A DNA stretch of 9,192 nt from Thermoprotei archaeon (GTDB lineage Archaea; Thermoproteota; Thermoprotei; QMSL01; B3-G16): positions 1-9,192 of the forward strand of contig QMSL01000046.1 of assembly GCA_003649665.1 (NCBI GenBank). The letters run 5' to 3'. This document shows, in pieces, positions 1 through 4,431 of the stretch. The notes beneath the pieces are model-generated. The model ran no database searches, was not told where the DNA came from, and saw nothing but the letters and a program-made list of their open reading frames with translations. The position numbers were made by a program, and so were the translations under genes. The stretch's first letter is position 1. Each line of letters opens with the position of its first letter.

Positions 1-108
1 TAATGATTCGTTCTCAGGCACATAAATACCACATTGCCACTTTTCGTCTTCTCGAAAGACAACATGCCATCTGCCCTTAGCCTTAATTGGTATTATCTCA
101 ACGTTCAT
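1..108 (-). CDS. N-terminal part of an unrecognised protein (runs off the left edge)
   Basis: An ATG at 108-106 opens a reading frame of 36 codons that stays open to the window edge. It begins MNVEIIPIKAKGRWHVVF and continues with a Trp/Cys-containing stretch (WQCGIYVP). The 36 residues look like a soluble, beta-rich start; a small cupin-type protein is one possibility, but there is too little to assign a family. A TATA-like element lies about 40 nt upstream, just beyond the stop codon of the oxidoreductase gene, so it probably has its own promoter even though it follows that gene by only 49 nt on the same strand. A GGGGAG tract sits almost against the ATG, too close for an ideal ribosome binding site, so a very short leader is likely. 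The coding character is good, with no stop and archaeal codon use. Confidence 0.6.
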   Translation of the reverse strand, partial: MNVEIIPIKAKGRWHVVFREDEKWQCGIYVPENESL

Positions 109-144
109 ACTCCCCTACGATAAGTTATGTATAGAGGAGAAAGT

Positions 145-152
145 GTATAAAG
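145..152 (-). promoter_or_regulatory. TATA box for the leftmost gene
   Basis: On the minus strand this reads CTTTATAC, close to the archaeal TATA consensus. Counting about 26 nt downstream puts a transcription start near 122, giving a leader of roughly 13 nt before the ATG at 108. It lies between the stop of the oxidoreductase gene and this start codon, where a promoter would be expected. Confidence 0.45.
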
Positions 153-157
153 ATATT

Positions 158-1237
158 TCAGGATATCAAGTCAGCTGGTAATTTCACTTTAACTTCCTTG
201 CCTTCTCTTGCCGATTCATAAATTGCATCAATTATATACTGCTCTACAACTATCTCTTTAGGATCAATAGGTGATGGTAGTCCCTCTTTTACTGCCTTTA
301 CGAATTCCTCTATCTTCCTGAAGAAGGGATCTATTTTCGGCAATTCATGAACCCTTAGATCAACCATATAACCCCATTCATCTCTATAAACCTCTAGAGG
401 CCATAGTCTTAAACCTCCCTTTGTGCCTAGGAAGAATGTTGTACCAAGAGTATTCGCATGCATTGCCCATGAGTCCTTCAATACCAATACTAAATCATCC
501 TCAAAGCGTATAAACGCAACTACGAAGTCCTCTACCTCAAAGGCTTTAGGGTTCCATTTCCATCCGCCTTCTACTACGGCCTCTTCTTGAGGTCCTATTA
601 CAGAAGCGATTTTCGCACATACGCTTATTGGTCTAGGATGACCGAGTATGAACATAGCGTTGTCTATAGAATAGCAGCCAAGATCTAGAAGTACACCTCC
701 TCCTGCAGTAGATCTCCTTGTAAAACTCTCTCCAGGTATTCCTCGTCTTCGTCCACCATAACATGTAGTTTCGCCATAATATATCTTACCCAATGCGCCA
801 GATTGAACTATTCGCCTAGCAGCTATTAGTTCAGGACTATAACGAGTCTGGAAAGCTACCATTAATATTTTGCCCGTTTTCTGACTAGTCTTCCACATTC
901 GATATGCTTCATCCCCACTAACAGCCATTGGCTTCTCTACTAGAACGTGAACTCCTGCATTAAGACAATCTATTGAGATGCTAGCATGAAATGCGTGGGG
1001 AGTACATATGCTCACAGCATCAAGTTCAACTGACTCTAGCATCTCTTTATGATTAGTGAAGACATTTTTCTCAGGTATACCCCACCTTTGGGCGAAATCC
1101 TTGGCTTTCTCCTTGACAATGTCAACAACCGCTACTAGTTCTACGTAAGGAATTTGCTTATAGCACTTAGCATGGTAATTCGCGATACCACCTGCGCCTA
1201 TTATTCCAACGCGTACTTTATCCGGAGATTTAGACAT
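158..1237 (-). CDS. Gfo/Idh/MocA family NAD(P)-dependent oxidoreductase
   Basis: Predicted cytoplasmic dehydrogenase of 359 residues, a normal family length, that would oxidise or reduce a sugar, sugar acid or cyclitol; the substrate cannot be read from sequence. The N-terminal Rossmann fold carries the dinucleotide motif GIIGAGGIANYH (about residues 11-22). The family's EKP motif (VLVEKPMAV) is near 99-107, with its catalytic-type Lys. The C-terminal domain contains GGGVLLDLGCYSID (about 179-192), where a Tyr stands in the place often held by His, as I recall for glucose-fructose oxidoreductase and related enzymes. I chose the ATG at 1237 because GGGGTGGG precedes it by 6 nt; two in-frame ATGs at 1264 and 1261 have no ribosome binding site and would add 9 residues before the compact N-terminus. 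The gene follows the flavin reductase-like gene by about 40 nt, so cotranscription is plausible, but a TATA-like sequence at the end of that gene could also drive it. Confidence 0.9.
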   Translation of the reverse strand: MSKSPDKVRVGIIGAGGIANYHAKCYKQIPYVELVAVVDIVKEKAKDFAQRWGIPEKNVFTNHKEMLESVELDAVSICTPHAFHASISIDCLNAGVHVLVEKPMAVSGDEAYRMWKTSQKTGKILMVAFQTRYSPELIAARRIVQSGALGKIYYGETTCYGGRRRGIPGESFTRRSTAGGGVLLDLGCYSIDNAMFILGHPRPISVCAKIASVIGPQEEAVVEGGWKWNPKAFEVEDFVVAFIRFEDDLVLVLKDSWAMHANTLGTTFFLGTKGGLRLWPLEVYRDEWGYMVDLRVHELPKIDPFFRKIEEFVKAVKEGLPSPIDPKEIVVEQYIIDAIYESAREGKEVKVKLPADLIS

Positions 1238-1275
1238 TGAAATCCCACCCCTTATTCTCATCATTAAGGTTTATT

Positions 1276-1283
1276 ATTTATAG
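1276..1283 (-). promoter_or_regulatory. Possible internal TATA box before the oxidoreductase gene
   Basis: The minus strand reads CTATAAAT over the last codons of the flavin reductase-like gene. A start about 26 nt downstream would fall near 1254, after the ATGs at 1264/1261 and before the GGGGTGGG that serves the ATG at 1237. This agrees with the shorter start, but AT-rich DNA gives such matches by chance. Confidence 0.3.
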
Positions 1284-1850
1284 GCTGCCCGGTTTGAGGA
1301 CCTTTTTCGCTATTGTGGTATATCTTGGACCTCCTATGTGATAAATGGGACTAATACATTCAATATCATAGCAATTATCCTTGAAGCACCCTTTAAGGGC
1401 GTATGCCTCAAGTACTTCACCTATTACTAGATCATGATCACCTGCTTCAACTATCTTGTATACCTTGCATTCAAGTATAGCTAAGGAGCCGACTATGTAG
1501 GGAACATCAATGGTCTTTGCTGGAGCAAGCTTAACACCAGACTTGCTTATTTTATTTTCATCCCTTCCAGATACCGTGCCAAAGTAGTGAACAACATTAA
1601 GCATATCTAGTGTTGGGATGCATATTACAAACTCTCTGCTCTCCTTAATTAGCTTGTATGTATATCTCTTCCTTGATATACTGACTACAACGAGTGGAGG
1701 ATTTATCGAGACCGGCATACACCATGCAGCAGTCATTACATTTACTTTTCCATTTCTTCCCTTAGCGACTACCAAGACTACGAGCTTTGGATGGAGTAGT
1801 CTATGAGAGAAACGCTTAGCAACACGTATATACTCCTCACTACAGCTCAT
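1278..1850 (-). CDS. Flavin reductase-like FMN-binding protein
   Basis: A 190-residue protein of the flavin reductase-like / FMN-binding split-barrel family (DIM6/NTAB type). Such proteins bind FMN and act as NAD(P)H:flavin reductases or as partner flavoproteins of monooxygenases; the partner here is unknown. Family marks seen: MTAAWCMPVS (39-48) followed by a Pro-Pro pair (51-52), RYTYKLIKES (62-71), the SGRDENK segment (94-100) expected around the flavin phosphate, GDHDLVIGEV (137-146) and a C-terminal GGPRYTT (173-179). There is no signal peptide. It has Cys at 44 and 77 and a cluster toward the C-terminus (155, 160, 165) with no recognised metal motif. The ATG is preceded by AGGA with 6 nt spacing. 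It starts 36 nt after the DUF72 gene stop, so the two are probably one transcript, and the oxidoreductase follows closely; a shared redox role is a guess. Confidence 0.88.
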   Translation of the reverse strand: MSCSEEYIRVAKRFSHRLLHPKLVVLVVAKGRNGKVNVMTAAWCMPVSINPPLVVVSISRKRYTYKLIKESREFVICIPTLDMLNVVHYFGTVSGRDENKISKSGVKLAPAKTIDVPYIVGSLAILECKVYKIVEAGDHDLVIGEVLEAYALKGCFKDNCYDIECISPIYHIGGPRYTTIAKKVLKPGSL

Positions 1851-1886
1851 GTTATTTCCTTAAACTCGATTCACATAATAGCGTTA

Positions 1887-2606
1887 CTATTCACCACGCT
1901 CAATTAGATGGAATATTTTCAACAACTCTCTCGCATTATCTAACATATCATGGTTATTATTAAAGAATACGTAGATCGAACTACCGTTAAGCTTAATTAA
2001 CTTCTTAGCTACATCCACTAACTCTTCGTATGAGTATCTATATGCGTACCAGTTAGTACGACCATGCATTCTCAGGTATATGTAAGGACCGCTTCTCACA
2101 TAGAAATTCCCTATTGGGCTATCTATGCTTACTACTGTCACCTCATGCTCCCTTCCCCATTCTAACCATTCGTTAGAAAACCATCCTTCATCACGCCATT
2201 CAATGGCTAATCTATATCCTAAATTGACATAATATATGAAACGTTCAAGTCTCTTAGCGTATTCCTCACGAGGCTTAAATCTTGGGGGTAATTGGAGGAG
2301 GTAAAAGTCAATGTAATCCTCAAGTGGTTTAAAAAGAGTGTAGAATTTATCCCACATCCTTAACGCCTTATCGCGAAGCATATAGATATGAGAGATTAAT
2401 CTATGGATCTTAATAGACCATCTAATCTCACGTTTTCTTGTTTTGATAAGCCAACTTCTTATCATGCTAGGAAAGGGGAAACGATAGAAACTAGCATTGA
2501 GCTCTACTGCATTTAGGCCACTATGTCTTATATACCAATCAAATCCGTCAGGATTCCAATCGTAGGACCAGCCACTAGTACCGACAAATACGAGAGGATA
2601 TCCCAT
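1887..2606 (-). CDS. DUF72 family TIM-barrel protein
   Basis: A 239-residue protein of the DUF72 (YecE-like) family, a TIM-barrel group of uncertain biochemical function that is widespread in archaea and bacteria. Conserved stretches in order: GTSGWSYDWN at the extreme N-terminus (9-18), VELNASFYRFP (34-44), LLQLPPRF (103-110), AIEWRDEGW (134-142), LRMHGR (178-183) and FFNNNHDM (214-221). This is the expected length and motif order. The frame can be opened at a TTG at 2630, but family members start a few residues before GTSGW. The ATG at 2606 has no ribosome binding site, yet a TATA box lies about 29 nt before it, which points to a leaderless mRNA starting almost at that ATG. A downstream flavin reductase-like gene follows 36 nt later. 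Nothing in the neighbourhood pins down a substrate. Confidence 0.88.
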   Translation of the reverse strand: MGYPLVFVGTSGWSYDWNPDGFDWYIRHSGLNAVELNASFYRFPFPSMIRSWLIKTRKREIRWSIKIHRLISHIYMLRDKALRMWDKFYTLFKPLEDYIDFYLLQLPPRFKPREEYAKRLERFIYYVNLGYRLAIEWRDEGWFSNEWLEWGREHEVTVVSIDSPIGNFYVRSGPYIYLRMHGRTNWYAYRYSYEELVDVAKKLIKLNGSSIYVFFNNNHDMLDNARELLKIFHLIERGE

Positions 2607-2630
2607 ACATAATATAAGGACAAAAATCAA

Positions 2631-2640
2631 GATAATAAAG
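2631..2640 (-). promoter_or_regulatory. TATA box for a leaderless DUF72 mRNA
   Basis: The minus strand reads CTTTATTATC. A start about 26 nt downstream would lie at about 2606-2610, at the chosen ATG. The absence of any purine-rich ribosome binding site there is consistent with leaderless translation. Confidence 0.45.
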
Positions 2641-2671
2641 TTAGTTAGTCTTAGTAAAGATTGATAAGGTC

Positions 2672-3907
2672 TTAACGCTTACCCTTCTGCCACTTCCATC
2701 CCTTATGGAGGAAATTCTCTATATGTCTGATTATGTTCTCTACCATGCGGATTTTTATCCTAGCCTGTTCTATACGGCCATTCTCTATATCGCTCTTTGC
2801 TGACTCTAGTAGGCTTTTAGCATGCTCGAGCATGCTTTTGATGAATGATGTGGCATTCTCTCTTAGTGTTTGCTCTAGTTCATCCAGCTTCTTCTCAAGC
2901 TCGTCTATCTCCTTGCTCAACCTATCCTTTGCTATCTCAATTATACGTTGCTTTATTACTTCCTTGATGTATGTCTCATTAAACGTACTTGAAATCGAGG
3001 TGAGGACTACATTTAGATTCTCTATTGCATTATCTAGAGCTATTATTGCATCTTCTGAAGCATTTAATTTAACAAGCTTCTCCCTAAGCAACTTAAGGTG
3101 TTTTATTGTAGCATTTAGATGCTTTATCAGAGACCTGTATGCATATAAGTTCTTTAACGTCATATTGGCAGTTATGTTGAATGCGCCTTTTTTGACGAGC
3201 AATTTCAATGTTATGTTGAACTTCCTTGACAGGTAACCTATAACGCGCCTTTCAGCGAGCTTTTCAAGTACTCTCCTTCTATATTCCTTCCTTAGCTGAT
3301 TCATTATGTGTGCTATCTGCGACCTAGCTTCTCCCCAAGTTATGTTTCCGGAGAGAGCCAATTTAATTAGTTTGCTTATTTCCTCCCTTATGGTCTCGTT
3401 TATTGGACCGAATCTTTGCGTAAACCTTAATAATATTAATTTAAGGGCTTCAAGTCTACGTGCTATTCCGGTCTTATTCACCGATTCTATGCGCTCCCTT
3501 ATACGTTCTCTAAGCGCTTCTGAGCGCCTTATCAATTCCCTATATGTTAATCTAAGGAGTACACATGCACGCCTAGCATAGACATAGGCTTCTGTATAAT
3601 TTCCAGCGTTGTATGCTTCCATAGCTTTGTTGATTAAGATAGTAGCATTGTTTATTAGGAGTTCAATCCTAGTACCCGTAATGTTTACTAAGACTGTCAG
3701 GTTGTTTAGATAGCTAAGGAGACGCTTAGATGAATTTATGTATAGTAAAGCCAACTTCTCGATTTTAACGTTAGTACTGCTTTCGGTTAATTGTTCCTCA
3801 CTCGTTCCAGTATCATCCTCACTAAGGACTAATGGGACTTGAGCTAATGAACTTAGCACTATTAGTGCAATTATGAATAAGGATAGCATGCTATACTTGA
3901 CGTTCAT
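2672..3907 (-). CDS. Secreted, sequon-rich helical coiled-coil protein of unknown function
   Basis: A 411-residue protein that I do not recognise. Residues 1-29 form a signal peptide: a Lys near the start, a hydrophobic core (about 7-28) and a small-residue region before an acidic Ser/Thr-rich stretch (30-45). The rest is almost wholly predicted helix, rich in Leu, Ile, Lys, Arg and Glu, with heptad-like coiled coil clearest at about 320-400 (EIDELEKKLDELEQTL). There are 15 N-x-S/T sequons, at N58, 69, 75, 87, 103, 144, 170, 188, 231, 244, 248, 265, 282, 310 and 351, so the mature protein is probably heavily N-glycosylated outside the cell. There is one Cys (115) and no second membrane segment, so it may be released or held by partner proteins. 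The C-terminus is basic and Trp-containing (GWKWQKGKR). Start choice is firm: GAGGT lies 7 nt before the ATG. It stands alone, divergent from a guide RNA and the ABC operon, with its own TATA box. Confidence 0.85.
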   Translation of the reverse strand: MNVKYSMLSLFIIALIVLSSLAQVPLVLSEDDTGTSEEQLTESSTNVKIEKLALLYINSSKRLLSYLNNLTVLVNITGTRIELLINNATILINKAMEAYNAGNYTEAYVYARRACVLLRLTYRELIRRSEALRERIRERIESVNKTGIARRLEALKLILLRFTQRFGPINETIREEISKLIKLALSGNITWGEARSQIAHIMNQLRKEYRRRVLEKLAERRVIGYLSRKFNITLKLLVKKGAFNITANMTLKNLYAYRSLIKHLNATIKHLKLLREKLVKLNASEDAIIALDNAIENLNVVLTSISSTFNETYIKEVIKQRIIEIAKDRLSKEIDELEKKLDELEQTLRENATSFIKSMLEHAKSLLESAKSDIENGRIEQARIKIRMVENIIRHIENFLHKGWKWQKGKR

Positions 3908-3914
3908 ACTTGCT

Positions 3915-3919
3915 ACCTC
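3915..3919 (-). promoter_or_regulatory. Ribosome binding site of the secreted protein gene
   Basis: GAGGT on the minus strand, 7 nt before the ATG at 3907. It is one of the stronger ribosome binding sites in the window and fixes the start of the signal peptide. Confidence 0.7.
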
Positions 3920-3950
3920 TAGAGTTTAATTGGCAATGGCCTTAGATAAG

Positions 3951-3960
3951 GGTTTAAAGT
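3951..3960 (-). promoter_or_regulatory. TATA box of the secreted protein gene
   Basis: The minus strand reads ACTTTAAACC. A start about 26 nt downstream would be near 3930, leaving a leader of about 22 nt that contains the GAGGT ribosome binding site. Confidence 0.5.
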
Positions 3961-4079
3961 ACCATTAGTTCCGCTCTAGTTCCAGCTTCTAAGTCTAAGT
4001 GGTACATCATAATAACTGCATGTGAACTATTATGAGAACGTGTAATGTACGCGAACTTAACTACATAAGAAAGGCAACG

Positions 4080-4087
4080 TTTTAAGA
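4080..4087 (+). promoter_or_regulatory. TATA box of the first box C/D RNA
   Basis: The sequence TTTTAAGA, centred near 4083, would give a start around 4107-4110, a few nt before the terminal stem and C box of the guide RNA. Confidence 0.45.
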
Positions 4088-4111
4088 GTCGGAGCAAAGG
4101 AATAATTTGGA

Positions 4112-4174
4112 TTTACGTGATGAAGCCGCGAGGTTCTGATCTAATGATGATGGGAGCTGCTGACTGATAGTAAG
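4112..4174 (+). ncRNA. Box C/D guide RNA 1 (predicted)
   Basis: All four boxes match consensus: C box GTGATGA (4117-4123), 12-nt guide AGCCGCGAGGTT, D' box CTGA (4136-4139), 4-nt spacer, C' box ATGATGA (4144-4150), 13-nt guide TGGGAGCTGCTGA, D box CTGA (4164-4167). Flanks TTTAC (4112-4116) and GTAAG (4170-4174) can pair as a 5-bp terminal stem with one G-U pair. This is the compact two-guide layout of archaeal C/D RNAs, which assemble with L7Ae, Nop5 and fibrillarin to 2'-O-methylate rRNA or tRNA. By the box D plus five rule the targets would be AACCUCGCGGCU, methylated at the fifth base (U), and UCAGCAGCUCCCA, methylated at the fifth base (C). I could not place either target. A second CTGA at 4160-4163 makes the exact D box, and so the second methylation site, uncertain. 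Confidence 0.8.
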
Positions 4175-4230
4175 TGCATTGTAGCGATTAACATTAAGAT
4201 GTAAGACGTTATTAATTACTGATCACGCCT

Positions 4231-4287
4231 TTGTTTCAGCATTGGAGTCAGTCATCATTAATCAGCACCTTACCGTCTCATCCTCAA
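4231..4287 (-). ncRNA. Box C/D guide RNA 2 (predicted)
   Basis: On the minus strand: C box AGGATGA (4284-4278, one mismatch to RTGATGA), 12-nt guide GACGGTAAGGTG, D' box CTGA (4265-4262), 3-nt spacer TTA, C' box ATGATGA (4258-4252), 12-nt guide CTGACTCCAATG, D box CTGA (4239-4236). TTG before the C box and CAA two nt after the D box could form a short terminal stem. Both guides are exactly 12 nt, which is hard to obtain by chance with three perfect boxes. Predicted targets are CACCUUACCGUC, methylated at the fifth base (U), and CAUUGGAGUCAG, methylated at the fifth base (G); neither is matched to a known RNA here. It converges with guide RNA 1 and has its own TATA box, so it is an independent gene. 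The C-box mismatch is the main reason for caution. Confidence 0.75.
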
Positions 4288-4309
4288 TGCATTTTATTAA
4301 GTACGAAGG

Positions 4310-4319
4310 ATTTAAAGTT
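4310..4319 (-). promoter_or_regulatory. TATA box of the second box C/D RNA
   Basis: The minus strand reads AACTTTAAAT, centred near 4314. A start about 26 nt downstream falls near 4288, immediately before the terminal stem of the guide RNA. Confidence 0.5.
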
Positions 4320-4364
4320 AAGCTTATGAAACAGATAGGTGGTAATCAAGATTCGTAGATCCCG

Positions 4365-4407
4365 ATATGTATTCCGATACATATATGTATAAGTATAACA
4401 TATGTAC
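4365..4407 (+). promoter_or_regulatory. Palindrome cluster and promoter of the ABC exporter operon
   Basis: The 8-mer ATATGTAT occurs at 4365-4372 and again at 4383-4390, with its reverse complement ATACATAT at 4377-4384. The first and second copies make an inverted repeat with a 4-nt centre (TCCG). The second and third overlap into a 14-bp perfect palindrome at 4377-4390. Further short palindromes follow at 4398-4405 and 4402-4409. The TATA-like TGTATAAG (4386-4393) is embedded in the cluster and would start transcription near 4417. Repeats lying over a TATA box suggest binding of a dimeric repressor, perhaps of the winged-helix kind; no regulator gene is in the window. Confidence 0.55.
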
Positions 4408-4420
4408 ATTAAGATATTAG

Positions 4421-4425
4421 GGTGA
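4421..4425 (+). promoter_or_regulatory. Ribosome binding site of ABC subunit 1
   Basis: GGTGA lies 6 nt before the ATG at 4432, matching the archaeal anti-Shine-Dalgarno core and supporting that start. Confidence 0.6.
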
Positions 4426-4431
4426 CGCTTA

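Larger units (their letters stand above)
3908..4431. other. 524-nt intergenic region: two guide RNAs and three promoters
   Basis: I find no convincing protein gene here; frames on both strands are short and lack starts with ribosome binding sites. From left to right it contains the promoter of the secreted protein gene, about 110 nt in which I see only a weak inverted repeat, a plus-strand box C/D RNA with its TATA box, about 55 nt of AT-rich spacer, a minus-strand box C/D RNA with its TATA box, and a repeat-rich promoter for the ABC exporter operon. Confidence 0.7.

Noticed and set aside
1235..1264. ATGATGA at the upstream ATGs of the oxidoreductase gene as a C box
   Set aside because: No CTGA follows at guide distance; it is simply two tandem ATG codons followed by a ribosome binding site for the real start.
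1618..1806. Plus-strand open frame opposite the flavin reductase-like gene
   Set aside because: It is the shadow of a well-supported gene and has no start signals or recognisable protein features. The same holds for the frames opposite the secreted protein, the ABC genes and the GTPase.
2155..2200. GTGATGA on the minus strand inside the DUF72 gene as a C box
   Set aside because: No D' or D box follows at the right distance, and the bases encode the conserved EWRDEGW motif.
3959..4005. Imperfect inverted repeat GTACCATTAG / CTAAGTGGTAC near the promoter of the secreted protein gene
   Set aside because: It has a one-base bulge and a mismatch with a 26-nt loop, and no link to a known structure; it may be an operator, but the support is too thin for an entry.
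4142..4260. Inverted copies of TAATGATGA at 4142-4150 and 4252-4260, looking like repeat ends of a small element
   Set aside because: Both copies are the C' boxes of the two oppositely oriented guide RNAs, and the flanking sequence does not continue the repeat.
4175..4291. Inverted pair TGCATTG / CAATGCA
   Set aside because: Seven bases over more than 100 nt of AT-rich DNA is expected by chance, and the arms fall outside the guide RNA boxes.
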